Origin: Eudromia elegans
Taxonomy: Eukaryota > Chordata > Aves > Tinamiformes > Tinamidae
Length of the DNA stretch: 64,000 nucleotides
Direction: 5' to 3'
Assembly (NCBI GenBank): GCA_003342815.1
Contig: PTEX01000207.1
Location: forward strand, 396,007-460,006
Position numbers and translations under genes: made by a program
Notes under the pieces: model-generated
What the model was told of the DNA's origin: nothing
What the model saw: the letters and a program-made list of their open reading frames with translations, nothing else
The model's database searches: none
In this document: one piece after another, positions 13,601-23,590 of the stretch
Layout: every line of letters starts with the position of its first letter
How positions within the stretch are numbered: the stretch's first letter is position 1

Positions 13601-16600
13601 CAAGACTCCCCACAGCCCTTCTGTGACTCAGAAAATTGTGAAATCTCCCCAACTGGAGAAGAACAAGTTAGACTGGCTAGTTAAACTTGTCCTGATGCAG
13701 AAAGTAACAAAACTGAAATCATGATTTCTCCTTCATCTTATTTCTATAAACAGTAGATGACCACCTTATTATTTGTATTTTTCATGTATATGAAAAGAAA
13801 CATCAGTTATCCTTAGATGCTCAAAGATCTTAGAAAGGAGAAAAATCAAAAAATCAATTACAAGTCCATTCACTTTTTCTTATTTAAAATCTGAGCCACT
13901 CTATTTTGCAAAGAAATCACAATATAAACTGTCTAAGCACACAAAGACAATCAGTGTTCACTTTTGGGGATATTTAAAGAAAGATTTAAAATTGATAATA
14001 TCTCAGCATTTTTACTGGAACTAAACCACAGACTGTCCTTAAGGACAATTCCTACTCCAGTGAGGCTTTGGCTATTTGTAATTTTCAATTTCTAACAAGT
14101 TGTATTCCTCTGTCTCAAAGTCAGTATACACAGGAGCACATGTCAAATTCAGGCCTTTGCTGGAGACTGCAGTAACACCAGATAAGGTCAGCACGGGGAA
14201 AGAAACAAACAAAAAGAAAGAATACAGGCAGTGGAAGGGCTACAGAAGACAATATTTTCACCTTATTCCCCAAAAGACAAGTTACTAGCAAGATACTTGA
14301 AACAATCCCATTTGTTTCTCTGCCAGAAACTTTAAAGATGACAAGGGGAAAAAATCTTTTTACTCCTTTTATTAGCTAGAAAGGATGCAGGCTAATATAC
14401 CCCGAAAGCACTACCCAGTACAATTGCTAGGTTATGTTCTATGGATACTCTAGATAAGGTTCTTTCTCCCAGAGAGGACATAGGAAAACATACACCCTTT
14501 ATAATAGGATAGATTTAACAAATTCAAACTCCAAATTTATTTCTGCCAGAGCAGTACAAGCAAAACTAGGCAGAGAAGTCTGCACAGCACCACCATTACT
14601 CTAGCTAATACTATTAATTTAGCATTTTATGAGCACAAACTTCACTCAAAAGTGATCACCTATACATATATTGTGAACAGGACTGTGTACCGGAAAACGA
14701 AACAAATTATTTTTAAAAGTATGATTAACAGAGACCAATGTTGTATAATGTATCACTGCTTGAGAGGACAGCTCCACTGGGAACGGAGAGAAAAGAAAAA
14801 GTAAAAAAACACACTTCATTTAAACACAGCCATCTTCTAAGATATAAATCATCTTCTTGGAAAAAGAGAGAGAGAAAGAGAAATATATGTCACATAATAC
14901 TTGGCAAGGCAGTAAAAAGACAAAATAAATGAGCATTTGAAGTACAAAGGGCAACAAAGAAAACCATAAAAAATATAGCCTAGAAGTTTGCTTGAAGTTA
15001 GCTTAACAAACTGTCAAAGGATCATGGAAAACTACCAAAAAAAAAAAAAAGGAAACAGAAGCAAAAATCCTCCTATACTTACGTTGGGTATCCTCGGACG
15101 CCAAATTCAGAGCACAATGGAATATCTACAGTACAATCCACTTTAACAACATAGACCTGTGGATTTTCCATGTTGTTGTATTTATCTCCTAAATCATTCC
15201 AGGTTGGTTGCAGCCGCTGACAATGTCCACACCTGCAACAGAATGAACAAAATATTTCCTCAAAACTGCTCATGTTTAGAGGGGAATGAAACTATGAAAA
15301 AAATAAATCACGTATAGGAACAGTCAGAGATTTTGGCAGATTTCAAAATAGGTAAATCAGAAGTCTTACAGTATGTAACAGTGAATATCCATTACAGTAT
15401 TGTAATTTTGTAAAACATAAATGTTGTAACACATAAAACATAAATATTGTTACATATCACAAATACTTTTCATATAAAATTTTTTAAGAAGTCATTATTT
15501 GTTGCTATTGATTCATTTATAATGCCTACATTTTATTGACGGACTCTTACATTTCAAACCACTATTTTTTAAGTAGCGGGTAAGAAGAAAATGGTTTCTA
15601 ACCTCTTTATAAAGGCACTTGTGCTTAGGTGCCTCACTAAAATTGGAACTCGTGAGCCATGAAACACATCAAGCACTGAATTCTGCAGACCATTTATCAA
15701 AATGCTGAGATATTGTGCTTTATTACAGCAGCATACTATAAATTACACTATCTCTACAGAAATCTGGCTTAGTATAGTCACTTTAATGGCAACTCCTCAA
15801 AAGTAGAAAACTGTTTTTATTCCAATCACCATTTTTCTAGTCATTACAGTAATATCCTATTGCTGCAATTATAATGAAACACTTCATTACTTAATATTTA
15901 ACTTCAATCTGAAGCCTCTCCAGTCAACTCTTTAACAGACTTTGAATTAAGAGGAAAATCTGGGATTCTCTGGTTCTTTCCTCCAACAGTTGTGGAAATT
16001 TTTAACACTGAACAGTGATGTTAAAGACCTGAGCATGCAAATCTATGTAAGGAAATCTCAAATAGATAATTCTGTATTTTCTAAACACAGAACACAGTCA
16101 TCTTGTCGATCTTTACCTCGGCAACACATAACTTCCCCATTTCCTGTCCTCTTCAGATTATACTATATAAATTTCTACAGAAATTTAAAATACATCAGGA
16201 AAATAATCTCATATCTTGATTAACAAGCCCACTAATAAATAATTCTGGCTTTTCATAAAAACTGACAATTAATTTTAAGAAAAAACAATGATAAATTAAT
16301 TATACGCTCAACTCTGCATCCACCTTTCTCTTCCACAGATTGCACCAGAACAGCTTTCACAGTTTTTGAGCCCTGGAAGATCATGTATACAGAGACAGGA
16401 TATCCAGTAGAGAATTTAACTCCAACACCAGATGGCCCATAAAGTACTTTTAATTCATAAAACGCAGCTGCTGGGCATATTAAAAAAGTCCAAAAATGAA
16501 GACAGTAAGACCATCTAATGTCAAAGGGCACCCTTTACCCCATGTACCTAAAAAGTCTTTTGTTGAAATGGTCCCAGATTAAGTTAGTGGGACTAGAGGA

Positions 16601-19154
16601 GCAGCTAGTCCTAGTACTGGGCATGCTGGACACTTGAGTGAGGAGTCCTGGTGTTCCTCCTCTACATTGGCTAGGATGGTGCAAGCATTCACAATCTTTC
16701 CTGACAAACATAAATCAAGATCAAAAAGATCCACCTTTCTGAAAAACTGCCTTTTGTACACCATTAATATCAGGATGCAAAGGTGAAAAGTGATTATTCA
16801 CACAAGTTTGGGGGTAAGTAGCCCATTTTAACTTTAAACAACTATGTGCCAGAAGTAAATATGCCTGGAGACTACTTTCCTGTGGCAGAATCTGGTCTCA
16901 CACTGACAAATCTCTCTTACAACATCAGTGTCTCTCACCTGAAAAACTGGATGGTGGACTTGCTGGTCTAAGAAGGAAGACAAATGCACATGTGGTCTAC
17001 GCATGTAAAAACCTCCAGTTACTGATAAGCCCTGTGCTTATCTCCACTTTGTTGTGAAGCATAACTCCACAACAAAGTACAACCCTATACATTACCCAAG
17101 TCAAAAACGCCTGTATGCTCTGGGATAGTCAAATATATCTGTACGAATAATATAGAATTGGACTCCTCTGGACAAAATAAACCAGTCAAGGTAAATTCCA
17201 ATCAGCAGAGTCAATTTCACTCAACCGCAAGAAACTCCAGAGTTCAAGTTTGCTTCAGATGAGTGAACTCTATGTTGAAAGGATATGTTGTGGTCAAAAT
17301 TAAGCCCTGAAACTGCTTATCTGGGGTTCCTTCCAACTAAAGAACCTAGGACACCCCACTCCTCTGTAAAGAAGTGACAGTCAAAAAATCTCAGAGTACC
17401 TAGAGTCAATGACAGACTACCCAGTTTATGGTTCTGTCCACAGTTGAGCAAAAATAATAATGGGAACAGAACTATGACAAAAGAAATCTCAAGATCAGTT
17501 CCAGGCTCACCCATAAAGGAGGACCATGGAACTACTGAAGACAGTCCAGCACAGAGCTACAAAGATGATTAGGGGACCTGAGCATCTCTCATACAAGAAG
17601 AAGGTGAGAGATCCGGACCTGTTTAGCTTAAGGAGAAAAAACAAGGCTGAGAGGGGATCTTGTCAATAAATATAAATACCTTAAGGGAGGGTGTCGAGAG
17701 GATGAGGCCAGTCTTATTTTCAGTGGTGCCCAGGAACAGGACAAGAAGCAGTGGGCACAAACTGAAACACAGGAAGTTATGCCTGCATTTGAAGAAAAAC
17801 TCCTTGACTGTGAGGGTAACAGAGCACTGGAACAGGTTGCCCAAAGAGGTTGTACACTCTCCTTCTCTGGAGATACTCAAAACTCAACTGGACACCACCC
17901 TGTGCTACGTGCTCCAGGTGACCCTGCTTGTGCAGGGGGGTTGGACTAGATGATTTCCAAAGGTCCCTTCCAACCTTATTCATTTTGTGAAAACTAGCAA
18001 ACCTGGAGTGCTCTGTTTTGGGAGAAGCCCACATAATTTCTAACAAATGTAGCTCCTCTTTTAGACTCTTCCTCTCAAAAGGGTGGAGATGAGGTCTGCA
18101 GTAACATTTCTTTCAAGAGTCCTTAGGCAAAGGCTTACATTGGCTCTGTCTAACCTAACTCTTACTGTTAATAAAATACAGTGCTAGCAGCATCTACAGC
18201 AATCCCTAAGAAAATCCTAAAGGAACATTAGGTTATTACTTCTCCCTTGCAACTACAGTGGCAAAGTGCCTACATCAGTGAGAAGCATTAGCAGGTTTGC
18301 ACTTTAGAATCATGTAGGAATGAGGAATATGAACTCCAGGGCTATCAAACTGTGGCATGATCCCCTTGACAATACAACTTCTGGCAATTCTAAGCACTTT
18401 TCTCAAGTCCTCAGAAATACCTTTCCCTTCTCTTCCCTATGGACCTCAAACCTGAGGCTGTGGACGCCTGTTGGATATAGCTGACCAAGAGCAACAGCTA
18501 CATGGACAGAAGCAACAAAAAGTCCGGGAAACAGACTCCAGTTAGGGAAAGGTCTCCAGCCCTCCCAAGAGCATGAGGTGACCCAAGTTTGCAAGGTCAG
18601 AGCTCGCTTTGATGCCAACTGAGACGGTGAAGCAAAACCCAGACTCAAACAGGCAACAGCCTATTTGGCACAGGTTCTCCCATATGAGTGTGCCAAGGCA
18701 GAAGATTATCTGATATTAGAGATGACTGTGACACAGTCAATCAAAGGTTGAGGAGCCAAAGACGTTAAACTCTGAAAACAGAACAAAGCAGAGGCACTCC
18801 TGCTCTACGTGCAAATCCCTGAGACTCTCAAAGCCCTCTCAAAGGTCCTTCACCACAAAATCGGGCTTCCTGGACTTTTCTGATCTTCACAGGATAAAAG
18901 TCGCCATCTATTCATTTAAGCACTTGCTTAATGCAGTACAAAACACTAAGCAAATTATTGAAAAGCTGAAGGCAATAACTTACAAAAATAAGTAGCTTTT
19001 TTTCAGTTTTGAAAGGAAATATTTTTCTCCTGTTCGTTTCAAAGACTATCATGACACAATTGTGGCTAAGTGGCACGAAGATGTACCAAGAGGTTACTTA
19101 ATATGAATACATGTGTTGTGCAAAGACATTGCCCCATTAACTTTACCTAATTGN

Positions 19155-19211
<57 letters not shown>

Positions 19212-20023
19212 ACACCACAACTTGCAGGGGGGAAAATGACAAAAATCCACTCATCCACTCTTGGGATTTGGAAGATCAGAAATAGATTTAAAAGTAAATA
19301 AAAGAGAGGAGGCAGGGGAAGGATGACTAAAAAAAGACTATGAGCAACCACTATGATATCAGGCGACGAGAAACACGGTCCCGCTGGCACACGAGGTATC
19401 TACGGGCGCCACGCCGGGTTACTCTGGGCTCCTCCCGGGCCACGCGCCGCAGCCGCGGTCGCCACGTCGCTAAACCGGACACCGGGGGCTGCGCGACGGC
19501 GCCGCTGCCGGGCTCGGCTCCCCGCGGCGCCGGGGAGGCCGCGCTGGCCTGGTGGCTCGGCCCACCCTCTTGCCCCGATCCCGAGGAGAACAGGGCCGCT
19601 GCGAGACGGCGCCTGCAAGAACGCTCCGCGGGCGCGGAGGCCACGGCGGGCACCGGCTGCCGCGAGCGAGGCGGTCGCAGGACGGGAGGGAAGGTCAACC
19701 CCGCCGCGCGCGGTCCGGCCTGGCCCGGCCGCCGCCACGTCAACGGGGGGAAGGGGCGGGCGGCGAGCGCGCCGGGCCGCGCCGGATACCCACCACGGCG
19801 CGAAGAACATGACGAAGTGCGGCGCGGCGGCGGCGCCGTGCCGCAGCATCTCCGCGCTGTAGAGGTGCCGCCCGTGCGGGTCCGCCTCCGGCTCCGCGGC
19901 CGAGCCCGGCTCCGGCTCCCGCTCCGGCTCCGCCCGGCCCGGCGCGCTGCAGAGCACGGGTCCGAGCGCCGCCAGGGAGAAGAGCCGCCACCAGGCCGGG
20001 CCGCAGCGCCGCGCAGCAGCCAT
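1565..20023 (-). CDS. TXNDC5: TXNDC5 (ERp46/EndoPDI), thioredoxin domain-containing protein 5, exons 1-8, 3' truncated by window edge
   Basis: ER-lumen protein-disulfide isomerase of the PDI family; the family oxidises and isomerises disulfides in secretory proteins through thioredoxin folds with CGHC redox sites. Eight exons read on the minus strand, all with GT-AG introns and consistent phase: 20023-19794, 15232-15083, 12294-12189, 10918-10822, 9039-8924, 6711-6625, 4185-4039, 1647-1565. They give 338 codons plus 2 nt. Residues 1-30 look like a signal peptide. CGHC lies at residues 78-81 (domain 1) and 206-209 (domain 2); cis-proline GYPT motifs follow at 124-127 and 250-253. Residues about 290-311 are a Pro/Glu/Ala linker. 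Domain 3 begins at 312 and is cut at W339, before its CGHC. The remaining exons, including the expected KDEL-type tail, are left of base 1. The start at 20023 has a strong Kozak context and is followed by the signal peptide. The identification rests on remembered family similarity, which is strong throughout. Confidence 0.97.
2309..2340. repeat. Perfect 15-bp inverted repeat with 2-nt spacer
   Basis: The arm 2309-2323 (TAGATACAGATATCT) is the exact reverse complement of 2326-2340, with AC between them. Seen directly. It lies in TXNDC5 intron 7, and part of the motif (GATATCTACAG) recurs just after it. Confidence 0.9.
2358..2472. repeat. Degenerate tandem repeat, three copies
   Basis: Copies begin at about 2358, 2401 and 2446, each carrying a TCTGAAAA core followed by TCCTTCCC, with a period of about 40-45 bp and clear divergence. 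It follows immediately after the inverted repeat at 2309-2340. Confidence 0.7.
2675..2693. repeat. A19 homopolymer
   Basis: Uninterrupted A-run in TXNDC5 intron 7. Confidence 0.9.
4039..4185 (-). CDS. TXNDC5: TXNDC5 exon 7: last helix of domain 2 and Pro/Glu/Ala linker
   Basis: The acceptor is aattgcag above 4185 and the donor is gtaggt at 4038. It has 49 codons (residues 263-311), phase 0 at both ends. It opens with DQYKGKRDF and a helix, then a linker rich in Pro, Ala, Glu and Gln with three PPA triplets, joining domains 2 and 3. The linker is low-complexity and expected to vary between species. Confidence 0.93.
4186..6624 (-). other. TXNDC5 intron 6; contains a CR1 fragment
   Basis: Holds a 3' CR1 fragment at about 4440-4733. 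The remainder shows no feature I recognise. The open frames at 5153-5933 have no family resemblance and no splice-compatible context. Confidence 0.75.
4440..4733 (+). mobile_element. CR1 LINE 3' fragment
   Basis: The translation retains the end of the CR1 ORF2 protein: remnants of the [21 protein letters not shown] and ALEQAAQRG motifs and a stretch matching the usual CR1 C-terminus. The non-coding 3' end follows (GACTAGATAATCTC, AGGTCCCTTCCAG, CCATTCTGTGAT). Sense on the plus strand, opposite to TXNDC5, in intron 6. It is 5'-truncated, as CR1 insertions usually are, and disrupted. Confidence 0.9.
6625..6711 (-). CDS. TXNDC5: TXNDC5 exon 6: end of thioredoxin domain 2
   Basis: The acceptor is ctgtag above 6711 and the donor is gtgagt at 6624. 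Its 29 codons (residues 234-262) hold the [10 protein letters not shown] strand and helix, the cis-proline motif RGYPT (P252) and LLWFRGGEK. Phase 0 at both ends. Confidence 0.95.
6712..8923 (-). other. TXNDC5 intron 5; no gene seen
   Basis: AT-rich intron with a run of about 23 A near 8422-8444. No conserved exon or interspersed repeat was recognised. Confidence 0.75.
8422..8444. repeat. A-homopolymer, about 23 nt
   Basis: A-run in TXNDC5 intron 5, flanked by GA-rich sequence. Confidence 0.85.
8924..9039 (-). CDS. TXNDC5: TXNDC5 exon 5: CGHC active site of thioredoxin domain 2
   Basis: The acceptor is cttctcag above 9039. It encodes residues 195-233, with FFAPW at 201-205 and CGHC at 206-209 (bases 9007-8996), then the LAPTWEQLA helix. 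The donor that keeps the frame is gttggt at 8923, a weak site. A more consensus-like gtaatg lies 4 nt further on but would shift the frame into exon 6. Confidence 0.95.
9040..10821 (-). other. TXNDC5 intron 4; no gene seen
   Basis: AT-rich intron with a small CAAA-type stretch near 9760. No exon or mobile element was recognised. A T-rich tract (minus strand) precedes the exon 5 acceptor. Confidence 0.75.
10822..10918 (-). CDS. TXNDC5: TXNDC5 exon 4: linker and start of thioredoxin domain 2
   Basis: The acceptor is ttgatag after a long T-rich tract; the donor is gtaact at 10821. It encodes residues 163-194 and the first base of G195: an acidic linker (DPESDVES) and the opening LYELSADNF strand of domain 2. 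It ends in phase 1. Confidence 0.93.
10919..12188 (-). other. TXNDC5 intron 3; no gene seen
   Basis: AT-rich intron without recognisable exons or repeats. Confidence 0.75.
12189..12294 (-). CDS. TXNDC5: TXNDC5 exon 3: end of thioredoxin domain 1
   Basis: The acceptor is gacctag above 12294 and the donor is gtaagt at 12188. It encodes residues 128-162 (after T127): the last strand (LKLLKPGQE), the YQGPRDF turn typical of this family, and the C-terminal helix ([13 protein letters not shown]). It ends in phase 0. Confidence 0.95.
12295..15082 (-). other. TXNDC5 intron 2; no gene seen
   Basis: AT-rich intron with short A and T runs only. The open frames near 13,057-13,337 are A/T homopolymer artefacts rich in Phe, Lys and Asn. 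Confidence 0.75.
15083..15232 (-). CDS. TXNDC5: TXNDC5 exon 2: CGHC active site of thioredoxin domain 1
   Basis: The acceptor is tgttgcag just above 15232 and the donor is gtaagt at 15082. The first base completes W77, then CGHC at 78-81, the LQPTW helix, the VDCT strand and the cis-proline motif RGYP (P126). T127 is split at the donor (phase 2). The exon is 150 bp and joins exons 1 and 3 in frame. Confidence 0.96.
17515..17993 (+). mobile_element. CR1 LINE 3' fragment
   Basis: Plus-strand sense. Reading through, it shows the CR1 ORF2 tail motifs ([12 protein letters not shown], [42 protein letters not shown]) with interruptions, then the 3' end with GGTTGGACTAGATGATTTCC, AGGTCCCTTCCAACC and TTCATTTTGTGA. 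It is antisense to TXNDC5, in intron 1. The element is 5'-truncated, and frame breaks make it inactive. Confidence 0.93.
19154..19209. repeat. A55 homopolymer preceded by an unresolved base (N)
   Basis: Base 19,154 is N and is followed by 55 consecutive A. The length of such a run is poorly determined by most sequencing methods, and the N marks a consensus problem here. It lies in TXNDC5 intron 1. Confidence 0.95.
19735..19742 (-). promoter_or_regulatory. UPRE-like TGACGTGG in TXNDC5 intron 1
   Basis: The minus strand reads TGACGTGG, the core recognised by XBP1/ATF6-type factors, 52 bp beyond the exon 1 donor and inside the CpG island. A one-mismatch version (CGACGTGG) lies at 19462-19469. 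Induction of TXNDC5 by ER stress is reported for the gene in general; function of this site is inference. Confidence 0.45.
19794..20023 (-). CDS. TXNDC5: TXNDC5 exon 1: signal peptide and start of thioredoxin domain 1
   Basis: ATG at 20023-20021 in the context GCCATGG. It encodes residues 1-76 plus two bases of W77. A basic, Trp-containing N-terminus and a hydrophobic Leu/Ala core (about residues 11-25) look like a signal peptide. A Glu/Pro-rich low-complexity stretch (about 31-50) follows, then the first beta strand ending FFAPW. The donor is gtgggt at 19793, phase 2, splitting the Trp codon directly before the CGHC site. The exon lies wholly in a CpG island. The reading frame stays open far upstream, but only because of high GC; the ATG chosen is the one followed by a signal peptide. 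Confidence 0.93.
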
Positions 20024-20092
20024 GGCAGCGCCGAGACAGCGAGCGAGCGGGGAGCGGGCCGCGCGGCAGCGAGCGCCGCCCCGCCCGGCCGC

Positions 20093-20115
20093 GGCCCCGG
20101 CCCCGGCCCCGCCCC
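20093..20115. repeat. GGCCCC hexamer repeat with GC boxes (G-rich on the minus strand)
   Basis: Three GGCCCC units followed by GCCCCGC. The minus (TXNDC5 sense) strand therefore carries four G4 tracts spaced by 1-2 nt, which fits G-quadruplex potential. It lies 70-90 bp upstream of the ATG, probably in the 5' UTR or core promoter. Confidence 0.8.
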
Positions 20116-20190
20116 GCGCCCGCCGCTCTCTGCCCACCCGCCCCGCGGCGCCCCCAACGCCCCGCGGGTCCCCACACAGCCCCGTGACAC

Positions 20191-20198
20191 CCACGTGG
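20191..20198. promoter_or_regulatory. CCACGTGG E-box (CACGTG) upstream of TXNDC5
   Basis: Palindromic CCACGTGG about 170 bp upstream of the TXNDC5 ATG. CACGTG is the known USF/MYC-type core, and CCACG is also the second half of the ER-stress element. No CCAAT was seen at the 9-nt spacing needed for a full ERSE. Confidence 0.45.
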
Positions 20199-22863
20199 GG
20201 CCCGCGCACCGTCCCCCTCATCCGTCCGCCCACACTGCCACACAGCACCCTGAGACCTTGAGGTGCCCCCAATCTGTCCCCCCACAACACAGCCCTGTCC
20301 CGCACCCCATCTCCACACCTTCGCACTCTGCCCCGCGGTTGCCGTGGGCTTTCTAGGGCGCCCTGGCCGCCCCGCGTGGGCGGGAAGTTCGTGCTGATCC
20401 GTTTGCTTAGTGATGCTGGCAGTCTGCTCGCTAATCCCCGCGCAGGAGAGCAGGGAGGCAATGGCCTGCAGCGGCTGGCTGCGGGAGCCAGGAGTGCCAT
20501 GCTCCCGTCCCTGAAGAAACAATGGAAAAAAACCCAAAAAAGACACTTATTAACCTTTTTTTCCCAAAAATATGAATCAATACGTAATAAATAAGGGGAT
20601 ATGTAATTATGGAAGCAAGTTGGTTAATGGCAGGAATGGAATGGGAAATCTCTGCTGCAGACCAGGCCCTTTTCCCTGATGCCCCATGCGGCAGCCCCGG
20701 CAGGGATGAAGTTACAGGCGCTTGGCTTTCCGGGCTGGCGCTCTCTGCTTGTGTCGTCTAGAGGGGAGGGGAAGGAAACGGGATAGCACGGAAGAGGGGG
20801 ATGCACTCCTCTAATTGCTCCAGCTGTAAATAACTTCAGATTTTAGATTTGACTGCAGGGCCTTGAATCTGGGCTAGTCAACTAGGTAAAAGCATGTGGC
20901 TCACTTGGTTTGGTGAGAAAACACACTATGATAAAAACAGCATGAGGATAAGTGTGGTCCCATACACAACACAGGGGCCACCTGTATTGTATACACCCAC
21001 CATTGAACCAAGCGAGACAGACACACTCAGCCTGGCACCGTGTCCTCTGCCAGGAGCCTCTCACAAGGGTCTTAAAACCAAGCGTATAAATGTGCCAAGA
21101 CAGAGAGACTTCAATTCATGCACTTTCTTCCAGACTCCCTCTTCCCTACATCATCTCTTTTCTGCACGCTTCCCGCCAACCTTCTCTTTTTTCTGCTCTC
21201 TAGCAGCATCTTCCTCTGGACTGAGGCCGGGACAAGTTTGCTGCGCGGGCTCTGGTTAGGGGAAACGCTGCCTCTGCCCACTCACCTCGCCCTGGTGCTG
21301 CAGCCTCGGAACGGCGCTTCGGCAAGCACCAGCGACAGAGCGAGCAAAAATCACATATTGGACAGGAAACACAGAGGAGCATTAGGAATATGATATCTTT
21401 TTCTTGTAAAATTCAGATCGCAGTTGAAAAGTTATTACCTCCCTTAAGAGCAAGGATTACTAAGTTGTTTACTATATATTTAAATTAAAGAGATGTAAAA
21501 AATTAAAACTACATTTACCACAAAGATAGGGGGGAAAAAAAAGTCAAACCTAGACTGGCCAGAACATGAGCTAATACCCAGAATCAGAACTGAAGTACAA
21601 GTCTAGCCTTTGACAGTAGTAGCTGTCTGCAAACAAAGTTTATTTTCTCTACCTCTGTGTTCAGTCAGTTAAATTCAATGGCCAACTAATCATGAATTCA
21701 AAAAGAAGAGAGATGTGCCAATTGTATGTCCCCTTCAAAAGAAAACCCCCAAAACCCTCAAACGACAAAAAAAGCAGTGTTAGAGAGGATGAGTAATACT
21801 AATTCTGAGATCTGGAAAAAACACCCTGTCCCGATACAACCAGGTGAACCCTCTAACCACAGAAAGTTCCCGCTCTAGTAACTAGACAGAGGAGCAGTTA
21901 CTTCTCTGAGCAAACTGGTTTCTTTTCAGCATGAGCAAATTTCTGTCCTATTTTTCTCTGTACATCTAACACATTTTTATTAAATTGGAATTTTCAATAA
22001 TGATAGTAATTAATTTTAAAAGTTGAATAAAAAGATATTTTGAATCAGTTTTGATACATTCATTAGGTTTTCATCTAAGTGCAGTAAGTCACAGACCACA
22101 CAGAAAATCAAATAAGCATTACATTATTTTCAAACACAGCAAAAACACAAGTATAATTGACTAAAATTACCAGAATAAACATGTGCATAGAATGGGGGCA
22201 GTTAAGCTCTCCTCATCTAACAAGAAGTAGTCAGCTAAGGACTGCCAATAAGAACAAATCCTTAGAAGTACCTCTTTCCTCTCCATAAAATGCCATTAAG
22301 ATTAGTGGTGGTTAGATAAATTGTTTCCCACTCGCTGATAGAGATCCTGATTAAAATCAAATTACCCACTTTTCCACCTTGCTCAAGCTCCCTCTGCCTT
22401 TGGAGTTAAAAATCTTTCGTGTCAGCTCTCATCCGCCTCATTCCATTCATTATGCTGGGAGTAAAGCCGACATGGGAGAGGAGACCAGGAGGTCCCCTGC
22501 TTCTCCAGCATACATCCTCTAGCCTGGGGTAATCACTCCTGGCTGATCAGCCCCACTAAGCAGGAGTGTCCCTATAGCCACAAACTGACACCTGGGAACT
22601 GTCCTTTGTAGATTTCCATCCCAAGGAAAGGGGCCTGAGCGTCACCACACAACAGCGGAGCAGCCAGGCCTGTGGACGGACTCTCTTGAGGACAAGCAGT
22701 CACCAGCAAGTGCTGCCGCTGGTCAGGGTTGGGGACCACTTATGCTAACTGCAGTTGCCTCCCGCTAATGAGCGGCTCACAGCATCTGGTTCTGGGTGGC
22801 AACATACCTGGGGCAAAAAGCACCAAAGCCGGTCAGACAGTGTGAGGTAGCTGTTCTTTGCAA

Positions 22864-22930
22864 CTGACCTAAAGGAACCGCTGACCTAAAGGAACCACCT
22901 AAAGGAACCACTGACCTAAAGGAACCTAAA
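22864..22930. repeat. Short minisatellite, unit about 16-17 bp
   Basis: Four to five tandem copies of a CTGACCTAAAGGAACC-type unit; one copy is shortened to ACCTAAAGGAACC. Seen directly. Confidence 0.88.
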
Positions 22931-23145
22931 ACTGTGAATAAATGGCAAATAACCTGCAACCAGCGGGAGGGACTTATCCTTGGATGTAAATTGTTACAGT
23001 GGCTTATGACCCCCAGTGAATCCAGCAATGCCTGTACATGTACCCCAGGCTCTGTCTTTTGAGCTCCTGCGTATTCCTGACCTCACTTCCAGAAGTATGA
23101 ACTTGAAATCTTCGCAGGCTGCTAAGAAATAATCCTTGTACTCAA

Positions 23146-23164
23146 AACAAACAAACAAACAAAA
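23146..23164. repeat. CAAA microsatellite
   Basis: About four to five CAAA units. Confidence 0.85.
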
Positions 23165-23424
23165 AGCAAACAGCCAATCAATGGGAAAAACAGGGCACTG
23201 CCTCTTAACTGTCCTCACTACCTGTCCCGAGGCAATCCGGACAGGCTGGCTAAGAGACACTAGTTCATTCCTGGCTGCTGCTGTTGTATGCAGAAGTGAA
23301 AGAGCGCAAACAAGTTATTTTATCTGCATGTTGTGCTAGGCCAAAAAAAAATCCTTGATGGGCTGTATGTGGTTGGGAAGAAAGTACATTTTATAGGCCT
23401 GATATAAATGATCCACAGGAACAA

Positions 23425-23590
23425 GAGAACCTAGGACTGGAAAAGGCCTCATAGGTCATAGAGTTTAATCCTTGTTCTTCTAGATAATAGTATCATACAA
23501 TCTTGTCTATAAACTTCTTTAGCTCTATTTTAAACAAAATAGAGGTTTTTTTGCTTCTACTCTAAGAGTGAGTTCCTTTTTCTAAGGATT
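23425..23590 (-). mobile_element. Probable old CR1 3' end, degenerate
   Basis: AGGACTGGAAAAGGCCTCAT followed by AGGTCATAGAGTTTAATCC resembles the antisense CR1 3' terminus (aggactggaagggacct, aggtcat, tagtccaatcc). It is much more diverged than the copies at 17.5 and 25 kb. Confidence 0.5.

Larger units (their letters stand above)
15233..19793 (-). other. TXNDC5 intron 1; CR1 fragment, A55 run with an N, and CpG-island 5' end
   Basis: The longest TXNDC5 intron (4.56 kb). It contains a CR1 fragment at about 17,515-17,993, an A-homopolymer preceded by an unresolved base at 19,154, and about 390 bp of CpG island next to exon 1 with UPRE-like motifs. No other exon was recognised. Confidence 0.8.
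19400..20350. promoter_or_regulatory. CpG island spanning TXNDC5 promoter, exon 1 and start of intron 1
   Basis: Abrupt change from AT-rich DNA to very high GC with dense CpG, centred on the first exon. GC boxes of the CCCCGCCCC type are visible at about 20,100-20,116. I see no TATA box at a sensible distance, so this looks like a dispersed CpG-type promoter firing on the minus strand. The exact start of transcription cannot be read from the sequence. Confidence 0.88.

Noticed and set aside
19340-20356. Long open frames on the plus strand across the TXNDC5 CpG island (up to 338 codons)
   Set aside because: Composition is Arg/Pro/Ala/Gly from GC-rich DNA; the frame is antisense to a certain exon, has no family resemblance, and similar frames exist in several phases.
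20024-20500. In-frame upstream extension of TXNDC5 from an ATG at 20,500
   Set aside because: It would place about 159 low-complexity residues before an obvious signal peptide; the ATG at 20,023 has a strong context and matches the family start.
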